DNA of 9,879 bases from Candidatus Altarchaeales archaeon. GTDB taxonomy: Archaea > Altiarchaeota > Altiarchaeia > IMC4 > SCGC-AAA252-I15. Location of the stretch: NCBI GenBank assembly GCA_014729705.1, contig WJJK01000361.1, forward strand, positions 1 to 9,879. The letters run 5' to 3'. The notes beneath the pieces are model-generated. The model was not told where the DNA came from. It did no database searches and worked only from the letters and a program-made list of their open reading frames with translations. Shown here piece after piece: positions 1 through 5,693 of the stretch (position 1 is its first letter; each line of letters starts with the position of its first letter). The translations under genes and the position numbers were made by a program.

Positions 1-777
1 ATATCCAACGACATCTGCTATCGTGAAAGCTAGTTTTTTTATGGTGACTTCCTGACCAGATCCTATATTCACTATCTCCGCGTCATCGTAGTGCTGCATG
101 AGGTACACACACGCATCAGCTAGATCCTCAGAGTACAGGAACTCTCTTTTAGGCTCACCCGAGCCCCAGATAGTTACTTCCGAAGCATTATTCACTTTAG
201 CTTCATGAAAACGACGGATCATGCCTGGGATGACATGAGAATCCTCTGCATGGTAGTTATCCCCCGGGCCATAGAGGTTGGTAGGCATCACACTGATAAA
301 ATTACTTCCATACTGCCGTCGATAGCTCTGACACATGATGATGCCGCTTATTTTAGCTATGGCGTATGGTGCATTGGTGGGCTCGAGGGGGCCTGTGAGC
401 AAAAAATCCTCACGCATGGGTTGCGGGGCGTGTTTTGGATAGATGCATGAAGATCCTAATAGGCATAGCTTGTTAACGTGAGTTATATGAGCCGCATGTA
501 TAACATTAGTCTGTATTTGAAGGTTCGAGTAGATGAAATCGGCAGGATATGTATTATTAGCATGTATGCCGCCTACTTTCGCGGCGGCGAGGAATACATA
601 GTCGGGCTTTTCTTTGATAAAGAACTTTTTCGTATCTTCTTGCTTCGTCAGATTAAGCTCTGTATGCGATTTGGTGACGATATTCTTATATCCTTGAGCT
701 TTCAGGCAAGAAACAAGAGCCGATCCTACGAGTCCTCTGTGTCCTGCTACATATATCTTGGATTTTTTATTCATCAT
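1..777 (-). CDS. fcl: GDP-L-fucose synthase, 3' end cut by window edge
   Basis: This SDR-family epimerase/reductase makes GDP-L-fucose from GDP-4-keto-6-deoxy-D-mannose with NADPH in the cytoplasm. I translated 259 codons; the family usually has about 310-320, so some 55-60 C-terminal residues lie beyond the left edge. Visible features are the nucleotide-binding loop GHRGLVGSA (residues 12-20), AAAKVGG (64-70), LGSSCIYP (107-114), the YxxxK pair Y138/K142, and H181 and R189. With the start at 777 these sit two residues beyond the E. coli Fcl positions S107, Y136, K140, H179 and R187. The start ATG overlaps the Nudix stop as ATGA; a second ATG directly follows, so 774 is an alternative start. 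A Nudix-fucose synthase neighbourhood recalls gmd-fcl-gmm order in colanic acid clusters, and a gmd could lie outside the window. Identification is secure. Confidence 0.95.
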   Translation of the reverse strand, partial: MMNKKSKIYVAGHRGLVGSALVSCLKAQGYKNIVTKSHTELNLTKQEDTKKFFIKEKPDYVFLAAAKVGGIHANNTYPADFIYSNLQIQTNVIHAAHITHVNKLCLLGSSCIYPKHAPQPMREDFLLTGPLEPTNAPYAIAKISGIIMCQSYRRQYGSNFISVMPTNLYGPGDNYHAEDSHVIPGMIRRFHEAKVNNASEVTIWGSGEPKREFLYSEDLADACVYLMQHYDDAEIVNIGSGQEVTIKKLAFTIADVVGY

Positions 778-1358
778 GGCAGTCGATCCCAATATTCTAG
801 ATTATCTTTGTCATAAGGAGGTGTGCGGAGGTCATATTCTCTGAGAGGGAAGCATTCTTTCGAATATTCTCTGAGAGGGAAGCATTCTTTCGAATAATCC
901 AGTCCTGTAGCTGCTAAACAGTCACGTACGTACTTATCCAGGTCTGGTGGTACGGTATCTACCCATACATGTCCGTCATGGTGTGAATCTAGTTGCACCT
1001 CAACAGGGCACTTAGTGGGGTATAGAAAGAAGCATATGTTTATCGAATGTACTGGGATCCCGCCATAGCCTGTATCAAAGATAGTCTCAGCAGTATGAAC
1101 AATTGGTCCGACGTTACAGCTTATGCCTACTTCCTCTAAAGCTTTGCGAGCGGCAGTCTCACGCATTAGCTCACCTTTGTAGACTCTTCCTCCTGGCAAC
1201 CAAAGTCTTCCTGCGCCGGGTTCATCCTTCCTCTTTACAAGAAGTATTCGACCTTCATGTAGGATTGCAATGTCCACACAGGAAATTGGTACATTCTTCA
1301 GAATTTGCTTGTACAGGTTATCGTCTACCCATGGACTTGTCGTAGCTGTATTCTCCAT
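774..1358 (-). CDS. Nudix hydrolase, GDP-mannose mannosyl hydrolase-like
   Basis: This 194-residue protein probably hydrolyses a GDP-sugar (GDP-mannose or a product), trimming nucleotide-sugar pools next to the GDP-fucose synthase. The N-terminal NVPISCVDIAI (22-32) and LPGGRVYKGE (54-63) resemble GDP-mannose mannosyl hydrolase (Gmm). The Nudix box spans G57-I79: E63, R71, E75 and E76 are present, but K72 stands where the canonical RE has E. HH (126-127) in DSHHDGHVWV lies where Gmm has its catalytic His. I chose ATG 1358, inside the endonuclease gene, because GGAGG (1372-1368) precedes it by 9 nt; an upstream in-frame ATG at 1412 would only add endonuclease-overlapping sequence. A 10-residue block, YSKECFPLRE, is repeated exactly (155-164, 165-174). 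The first nine residues come from DNA that also encodes the endonuclease tail. The exact substrate is uncertain. Confidence 0.85.
   Translation of the reverse strand: MENTATTSPWVDDNLYKQILKNVPISCVDIAILHEGRILLVKRKDEPGAGRLWLPGGRVYKGELMRETAARKALEEVGISCNVGPIVHTAETIFDTGYGGIPVHSINICFFLYPTKCPVEVQLDSHHDGHVWVDTVPPDLDKYVRDCLAATGLDYSKECFPLREYSKECFPLREYDLRTPPYDKDNLEYWDRLP
834..893 (-). repeat. Perfect 30-bp tandem duplication inside Nudix gene
   Basis: Positions 834-863 and 864-893 are identical 30-nt units, directly adjacent, and the match continues for three bases to 896. Thirty nt is ten codons, so the frame is kept and the protein gains a second copy of the ten-residue block YSKECFPLRE near its C-terminus. 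The absence of any mismatch implies a recent slippage event, or an assembly or PCR artefact. Confidence 0.97.
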
Positions 1359-2028
1359 AGATCTCGTCCTCCGCCTTCTTACGTGATTCGAATGCTTCTT
1401 GTTCAGTGTCAAACAATCCGAGATAAATCCGTTGCTTATCGTGAACGTAGGCTGTCCATTTCTGGTTCCGTTTAAGATAATGTACTCCTATAGAGTTACT
1501 TCTATTCTTACAATTTTCTGAGTGGGAGCACACACGCAGATTGTCCTTCGTGTTGAGCAACAGGTCGTGGTTGATATGGTCAACATCTTCTCTCTTACTT
1601 GGATTCATGATCAATCTATGCAAAGGTACCTTATTCGATACGACGTATCCTCTACGGCTCTTGTACCACGAGTAATTCTTTACTTTCTCGTACTCTACAC
1701 GGTCTATGATCGCGCATGCATCACAATTTGAGAGTGGAATCAAACAGAAATCAAGGACGAAGATGGGTTCCCATTCTCTTCGACCGTATTTATTTCCTCG
1801 ATTAGCTTCCTTGGTTCTTTCTTTGTTGTAGCACCCACATGATATTGTCTTGGTGCGGGTTCCAGTTAAGTTGGCACTTCGTACAACTACTTCCTTTCCA
1901 CAGGAACAGATGCAGTTCCAGTAGAATCGATTTTTCTTCCCATCATTTCTTACAGAATTAAAGGACACGACACGAAGTCTGCCAACCACCAGACCTGTAA
2001 GGTCCTTCGTTGTCCCTTTCTTATACAC
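1318..2028 (-). CDS. Free-standing HNH homing endonuclease with AP2 domain
   Basis: This 236-residue protein has three parts. An N-terminal module common in phage HNH proteins (about 8-75) starts with DLTGLVVGRL and carries the Cys pattern CICSCG...SCGC, likely a zinc-binding DNA-recognition region. An HNH_3-type nuclease core (about 95-180) shows PLHRLIM, DVDHINHD and KDNLRVCSHSENCKNR. A C-terminal AP2 DNA-binding domain (about 183-232) spans SIGVHY...RIYLGLFDTEQEAF. I chose GTG 2028 because GGAGGTGAT (2041-2033) lies 8 nt (measured from GGAGG) before it. The longer reading from ATG 2055 puts that site inside the gene and begins in a Nudix gene fragment. Such genes usually cut a specific site and spread by repair. 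It interrupts a Nudix gene on its 5' side, and its last 41 nt overlap the intact Nudix gene. It has no visible role in glycan synthesis. Confidence 0.93.
   Translation of the reverse strand: MYKKGTTKDLTGLVVGRLRVVSFNSVRNDGKKNRFYWNCICSCGKEVVVRSANLTGTRTKTISCGCYNKERTKEANRGNKYGRREWEPIFVLDFCLIPLSNCDACAIIDRVEYEKVKNYSWYKSRRGYVVSNKVPLHRLIMNPSKREDVDHINHDLLLNTKDNLRVCSHSENCKNRSNSIGVHYLKRNQKWTAYVHDKQRIYLGLFDTEQEAFESRKKAEDEIYGEYSYDKSMGRR
1368..1372 (-). promoter_or_regulatory. Ribosome binding site of the intact Nudix gene, inside HNH gene
   Basis: GGAGG lies 9 nt before ATG 1358, within the codons of the AP2-domain end of the endonuclease. It decides the Nudix start and means that Nudix translation begins inside the endonuclease gene. 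Confidence 0.75.
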
Positions 2029-2140
2029 CTTTATCACCTCCGAGTACATTTCCATCTCTTACGATGCAGATGTCCACGCAGGCGATGGGCACGTTCTCGA
2101 GTATCGACCTATAGAGGTCATCTGGGATCCAATTAACCAT
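2021..2140 (-). pseudogene. Truncated 5' end of a second Nudix gene
   Basis: An ATG at 2140, 7 nt after GGAG, opens a 39-codon reading frame whose start overlaps the aminotransferase stop by 8 nt. Residues 4-33 (WIPDDLYRSIL...VRDGNVL) align without gaps to residues 10-39 of the intact Nudix protein downstream: by hand count 17 of 30 residues and 54 of 90 bases are identical, with many differences at third positions. Similarity stops sharply after codon 33 (2042). The next bases are the endonuclease ribosome binding site, and the frame ends at TAA 2023-2021. It keeps its own start and ribosome site, so a 39-residue peptide may still be made, but it has no Nudix box and cannot be an active hydrolase. 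This is the head of an older allele cut off by the endonuclease cassette. Confidence 0.88.
2033..2041 (-). promoter_or_regulatory. Strong ribosome binding site deciding the HNH start
   Basis: GGAGGTGAT is a near-perfect complement of the 16S rRNA tail; its GGAGG core lies 8 nt before GTG 2028. It starts at the first base after the last Nudix-like codon of the upstream fragment, so it marks the 5' edge of the incoming endonuclease cassette. Confidence 0.85.
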
Positions 2141-3266
2141 TTATCATCTCCATTTCACATTTCTGTGTGTATGCCTTTACGGCATCACATATCTGCTCTA
2201 TCGCGCTTGAGCTTAAGTCTGGGTAACTCGGAAGAACGACTACCTCTTTAGACAGGATACGTGCGTTCTCCTCGTATTTAGGTTTTGTATACTGTTTGAG
2301 GTGGTCGTAGTACGACATAGCGCGGTACATGGGTCTGGAATCTACGCCGCGCTCAGCTAGAAATTCGCGTGCTTCAAGAGGACCAAGAGAATTTTTGATG
2401 CGAACGGCGAATGCCCAATCAGCATTGTGGAGCCATTCGGTATTCTTCTGATAAGACACATTCTCTACGTCTGCAAGTATCTCTCGGTACGTGTTGTGTA
2501 CTACGTTCTTCATGATACACATTTCATCGTAGCGCTCGAGTTGGTCACAGAGGATCGCAGCGTGTAAATTGGTCATAGCATAATTGTACTCTAGTATACT
2601 CGCGAGCGTTGGGTCCTCTACGAAACATTTCCCTCTTGTCCTGGAAAGATGTGCGTATACTTCCTCGTTATTCGTTACGAGTGCTCCACCTTCCCCGGCA
2701 GTTACATTTCCATTCCCGTAGAATGAGAAAGCACCACATAACGATTGCGTTCCCACTTTTCCGTTAGCGTAACTTCCAAGAAAACAGTCACAGCAGTCCT
2801 CTACGAATAACGTATCAGGGAGTTCGTATCGTAGATTTGGCACATCGACCACTGCGCCGAGATTATGTACGATGCAGACAGCAGCCTGCTTGTCACAGTA
2901 ATCTGACTCCATGACATACTTCAGCAGGTTTGTGTCTATGTTCCAGGTCTCTAAATCCACGTCCATCGGGAGAAGTTTGTACTTACCGTCATACAGCCAA
3001 GGGTTCCACGCGAAGGTGTTAGCACAGCTCGGTACGACGATATACTCTATCTCAGGTTCTATGTACTGTATGGCTTTGCTGGCAAGATGCATTGCTGCCG
3101 TTCCACTGTTCACCGTGAGAACACGCGAAACCTGTAGGAGTTTCCGGAGTCTTTCCGCGGCCTCTTCTACATACTGACCATTAGCGGAGATCCACCCGGA
3201 GTTTATTGCGCCCTCTATACGAGAAAGCGACTCTGTCAAGCTATGTGGTTTGAATACGGGTATCAT
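2133..3266 (-). CDS. DegT/DnrJ/EryC1/StrS aminotransferase homologue lacking the PLP lysine
   Basis: At 377 residues it has the full length of sugar aminotransferases that use PLP to aminate keto-sugar nucleotides such as GDP-4-keto-6-deoxymannose. Family features are SGWISANGQYVEE (23-35), TVNSGTAAMHLA (51-62), DVDLETWNID (102-111), VHNLG (133-137), the PLP-pairing Asp in VEDCCD (D157), GAFSFYGNGNVTAGEGG (178-194) and a PMYRAMSYYD segment near the C-terminus. The lysine that forms the internal aldimine is expected in SFYGNK; here it is G186, codon GGA at 2711-2709. The dehydratases ColD and RfbH have His there, and this protein has neither. EDCCD and the VDLETWNID stretch look somewhat RfbH/ColD-like. 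It may be a non-aminating PLP or PMP enzyme or an inactive partner. The start follows the sulfotransferase stop after 24 nt with only a weak ribosome site. Confidence 0.88.
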   Translation of the reverse strand: MIPVFKPHSLTESLSRIEGAINSGWISANGQYVEEAAERLRKLLQVSRVLTVNSGTAAMHLASKAIQYIEPEIEYIVVPSCANTFAWNPWLYDGKYKLLPMDVDLETWNIDTNLLKYVMESDYCDKQAAVCIVHNLGAVVDVPNLRYELPDTLFVEDCCDCFLGSYANGKVGTQSLCGAFSFYGNGNVTAGEGGALVTNNEEVYAHLSRTRGKCFVEDPTLASILEYNYAMTNLHAAILCDQLERYDEMCIMKNVVHNTYREILADVENVSYQKNTEWLHNADWAFAVRIKNSLGPLEAREFLAERGVDSRPMYRAMSYYDHLKQYTKPKYEENARILSKEVVVLPSYPDLSSSAIEQICDAVKAYTQKCEMEMING

Positions 3267-3290
3267 AGTAGGTGCTCGAAAATGGATTTT

Positions 3291-3941
3291 TTATTGCAAA
3301 CAATCTTTATAGACCTCTTCTTCAGAAGAGAGGGGCAAACAATAACCATACTTTTTTTCCAAATCTGTCCTATTCTCTAGATACGTATACGCCAAATACC
3401 GATAAGGTCTAATTTCTAAGCCCCAAGAATTTATAGAGCTATGTCCTAAGAACTGAGCCACGTTATTTAATGATTTCACAGAAAGAGTTTCATACTGTAT
3501 TAAAACGCAATCATCTTTATTCTTTGCTACAGATATCAATCCATCTCTTAACTTCTCAGCCCTATATATGACTTTGTCGATGTATTCGTAGGGTACTGTG
3601 AAACTTTCTTTAATTTTAGTTGAGTAATTAGACCAGTTCTGAACCTTATTAGCTACGTATGCAGACACGATGGACTGCAGTACATTCCAGCGAATATTAA
3701 TCACTTTAGGTATGTTAGATTCAATGATATCTATGCCATCAGAACGCGTTTGATTTGTCAATATCTTGCAACCTACTCCTGTTCCTTTACCTAATGATTC
3801 AACCTTTTGTACTGCATCCAGAACAGGTCTTTTTTGCCCGTGTAATATTTCCCCTTTACAGGAGATCGACGGATGTCTATTAAGTAACTTAACAAGAAAA
3901 GTAGAACCAGACCTACCGTATGTCAAAATACAAAAAGCCAT
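3291..3941 (-). CDS. PAPS-dependent sulfotransferase family protein
   Basis: This 216-residue protein should transfer sulfate from PAPS to a hydroxyl, probably on a sugar. The 5'-phosphosulfate loop is YGRSGSTFLVKLLNRHP (8-24), followed by KGEIL (29-33) as in Stf0/NodH-like enzymes. The 3'-phosphate-binding segment is INIRWNVLQSIVSAY (81-95) with R84 and S93. There is no signal peptide or membrane segment, so it should act in the cytoplasm. Start ATG 3941 follows a GAGGAG site and overlaps, as TAATG, the stop of a decayed cytidylyltransferase frame. Five sequence lines (3361-3660) give 102 G+C of 300, about 34% by hand count, against 43-48% in single lines counted in neighbouring genes. That suggests separate acquisition. 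The acceptor is unknown. Confidence 0.85.
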   Translation of the reverse strand: MAFCILTYGRSGSTFLVKLLNRHPSISCKGEILHGQKRPVLDAVQKVESLGKGTGVGCKILTNQTRSDGIDIIESNIPKVINIRWNVLQSIVSAYVANKVQNWSNYSTKIKESFTVPYEYIDKVIYRAEKLRDGLISVAKNKDDCVLIQYETLSVKSLNNVAQFLGHSSINSWGLEIRPYRYLAYTYLENRTDLEKKYGYCLPLSSEEEVYKDCLQ

Positions 3942-4051
3942 TAATTCTCCTCAAAGTAGGGTACAGGAGGAACACAAGTTAATCGGGGACAGTGATCCCA
4001 ATCTTCTTCTGTGTTGATATCCAGAGTTACCGATATTGGTCTTATGTTTCG
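3941..4051 (-). pseudogene. Remnant 3' end of a second CMP-sugar synthetase gene
   Basis: The 121 nt between the dehydrogenase and the sulfotransferase hold a start-less open frame ending in TAA at 3943-3941. Codons at 4024-3980 read LDINTEEDWDHCPRL. The C-terminus of the intact cytidylyltransferase (5758-5714) reads LDIDTEEDWDRCLRV. Hand alignment gives 11 of 15 residues and 31 of 45 bases identical. In the family the Asp pair of this motif is near the metal site. The frame continues through VPPVPYFEEN and its stop overlaps the sulfotransferase ATG as TAATG, which looks like an original gene junction. Upstream of 4024 the match fades, and the front of the gene is missing; a stretch around 4051-4030 can be read as a shifted remnant. 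The 5' boundary given is approximate. No start codon is visible, so it is probably not expressed alone. Confidence 0.72.
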
Positions 4052-4062
4052 CCTTTCGACAA

Positions 4063-5013
4063 TTAAACAACTTGATTGTTGAAGCGCTTGTTCTGTGTAA
4101 AGTTGACAACTTCCTCGGCGGCTGACATTTCCATATCAAATCTACTTTTCCTTGTACAACTCCCCAAGTGCGGGGTGAGGTAAGCATTGCTTAATTTCAC
4201 CAAGGAGCCTTTATAGGGCTCTTCTTCGTATGTATCTACGGCGGCAGATGCGTCGGGATTATTACTCAGCCATGCAAAAAGATCTTCTTCATTGATGATA
4301 CCACCCCGTGACATGTTAATAATGCAGGCATCCCTCTTCATAAGCTTGAAATCTTTCTCTGAGATGTACCCTAAATTCTCAGCATTGAGTGGGATGTGTA
4401 TCGTCACGATGTCGCACCCGCGTAGAATTTGATGTTTCGTGGCGGATTCACAACGTACTCTGTCATGCATCCGTTCTTCAACGATGTCATTGATGAATAT
4501 TCTCCGGGGCTTCATTCCCTGGAGCTTTTCGATCATCAAGGAACCTATTCTGCCTACGCCTATGATGCCTACGTTGCAGTCTCGTATATCTCTTCCAATG
4601 AATCTCTTCCAACCTCCATCCTTTAGGCAATGGCTGACCACTTGAACGCGTCGGAGCATATTGAGCATCTGACAGAGAGTAAGTTCAGCGACCGCGTTTG
4701 ACGGAGCATCAGGGGTATACGTTACCGTGATGTTTCTTTTCACACACTCGTCGAGGTCTACGGAATCTAATCCAATGCCCACTCTGGATATCATCTTGAG
4801 ATTTGGGATGAGATCCAAAACATCTGCGTTGTATTTCTCAGTGCCTGCGATGATTATGTCAGGACACTCTTTTATGAGAGTGTCTTTGAGCTCGTCTTTT
4901 GAGTACTTTCTTCCAACGCTGTTGAGGGTCGGTTCTATCCCCATGCTCTTCAGGTACTCCAAGGGAGCTACCTCAGGGCATCCGTACGGATGAGTAGTTA
5001 CGATCGTCTTCAT
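4063..5013 (-). CDS. D-2-hydroxyacid dehydrogenase (phosphoglycerate dehydrogenase-like)
   Basis: This 316-residue NAD(P)-dependent enzyme should interconvert a 2-hydroxy acid and a 2-keto acid in the cytoplasm. The Rossmann loop is VGIIGVGRIGSLM (148-160). Catalytic residues appear as R236 (NMSRGG), E263 (DTYEEEP) and H282 (TPHLGS). It lacks the regulatory ACT domain of full SerA enzymes. ATG 5013 was chosen because it overlaps the aldolase stop as ATGA and follows AAGGAGG (5030-5024) by 10 nt; the longer in-frame opening to 5082 is inside the aldolase gene. Sitting in one overlapping run with a pyruvate-type aldolase and a CMP-sugar synthetase, it probably makes or removes the keto acid handled by those enzymes. 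Its substrate cannot be read from sequence. Confidence 0.9.
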   Translation of the reverse strand: MKTIVTTHPYGCPEVAPLEYLKSMGIEPTLNSVGRKYSKDELKDTLIKECPDIIIAGTEKYNADVLDLIPNLKMISRVGIGLDSVDLDECVKRNITVTYTPDAPSNAVAELTLCQMLNMLRRVQVVSHCLKDGGWKRFIGRDIRDCNVGIIGVGRIGSLMIEKLQGMKPRRIFINDIVEERMHDRVRCESATKHQILRGCDIVTIHIPLNAENLGYISEKDFKLMKRDACIINMSRGGIINEEDLFAWLSNNPDASAAVDTYEEEPYKGSLVKLSNAYLTPHLGSCTRKSRFDMEMSAAEEVVNFTQNKRFNNQVV

Positions 5014-5693
5014 AGCTTCTCTACCTCCTTCACTCCCTGCTGTATCATCAACGTGTCGAGCCCAAAAGCAAGAAGGCCCCATGATTCATACTTCTGGAAG
5101 TTCTCTTGATAGTTATTGACAATATGGAATCCCCTCTTTTCCGGAGGCAGCGATTCTTCAAACCTCTTAAGGTGCTCCTCAAGGTCAGGGTTATGGAAGT
5201 CTCCTGGGCATCCGACGCTGAGAGATAGGTCGTAGGGTCCGATTAGGTAGTAATCGAATCCATCCAGTTTACGGTCATTGAGATTGGAGACACCTCTAGT
5301 TGTCTCTATCTGAGCTACAGCGATAGGTTTTCTGAGCGGCACCCCTTTTTGTCCCCACAAATTATCTCGGACAAGCCCCAGACCTCTTCGCCCCATGTCA
5401 GGAGGGAAGCGAACTGTACTCAACAGCTCTTTTGCTTTCTCTTCCTCTTCAATAGTGGAAAAGATCACTCCGTCACATCCGGTGTCGAGTGCGTGACGTA
5501 CAAGAGTCTTCTCGTCGGGTGGTGTACGAACAAAGGCCAACTTCCCCTTGAGTTGTATCACCTGAATACAACCATAAATTGTCTCGGGATTGAAAACAGC
5601 GTGCTCAAGGTCGAGGACAACGCCGTCTTCATTACCGTTGCAGAGAATCTCCGAAACAAGAGGAGAGGGTATCTGTTGCCACAAAATTTTCAT
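5010..5693 (-). CDS. HpcH/HpaI family aldolase
   Basis: This 227-residue protein belongs to the class II, metal-dependent pyruvate aldolases (HpaI/GarL fold), which join or split pyruvate and an aldehyde to give a 4-hydroxy-2-keto acid. It shows VVLDLEHAVF (25-34) with H31, FVRTPP (55-60) with R56, and the metal ligands E130 in AVAQIETTRGV and D155 in LIGPYDLSLSVG. It is shorter than HpaI (about 255-260 residues). ATG 5693 was chosen because it overlaps the upstream cytidylyltransferase stop as ATGA and begins at the first beta strand, MKILWQQI. Between a cytidylyltransferase and a hydroxyacid dehydrogenase, a biosynthetic role in making a 3-deoxy-2-keto sugar acid is more likely than aromatic degradation. 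That role is inference; the fold call is firm. Confidence 0.88.
   Translation of the reverse strand: MKILWQQIPSPLVSEILCNGNEDGVVLDLEHAVFNPETIYGCIQVIQLKGKLAFVRTPPDEKTLVRHALDTGCDGVIFSTIEEEEKAKELLSTVRFPPDMGRRGLGLVRDNLWGQKGVPLRKPIAVAQIETTRGVSNLNDRKLDGFDYYLIGPYDLSLSVGCPGDFHNPDLEEHLKRFEESLPPEKRGFHIVNNYQENFQKYESWGLLAFGLDTLMIQQGVKEVEKL
5024..5030 (-). promoter_or_regulatory. Ribosome binding site of the dehydrogenase gene
   Basis: AAGGAGG lies 10 nt before ATG 5013, within the last codons of the aldolase gene. It is among the strongest sites in the block and fixes the dehydrogenase start at 5013 rather than 5082. Confidence 0.75.

Noticed and set aside
205..816. Short plus-strand frames across the left end
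   Set aside because: They are shadows of the GDP-L-fucose synthase, whose minus-strand frame is fully open with all catalytic residues.
834..893. CRISPR-like repeat
   Set aside because: There are only two units, directly adjacent with no spacer, in frame within a coding gene.
1318..2041. Group I or II intron carrying the HNH gene inside the Nudix gene
   Set aside because: Downstream sequence restarts at the Nudix N-terminus with a diverged copy instead of continuing from codon 33, and almost no non-coding sequence surrounds the HNH gene to hold an intron core.
1318..2055. HNH start at ATG 2055
   Set aside because: The first nine codons would lie in the Nudix fragment and contain the GGAGGTGAT ribosome site; GTG 2028 has ideal spacing to that site.
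3267..3290. Promoter or terminator in the 24-nt gap between sulfotransferase and DegT genes
   Set aside because: The gap is short and AT-rich with no hairpin or convincing -35/-10 pair; no more than a weak ribosome site can be argued.
3951..4187. Minus-strand 78-codon frame overlapping the dehydrogenase end
   Set aside because: It is out of frame with both the dehydrogenase and the cytidylyltransferase remnant, with Arg/Ser/Leu-rich low-information sequence and no ribosome site noted.
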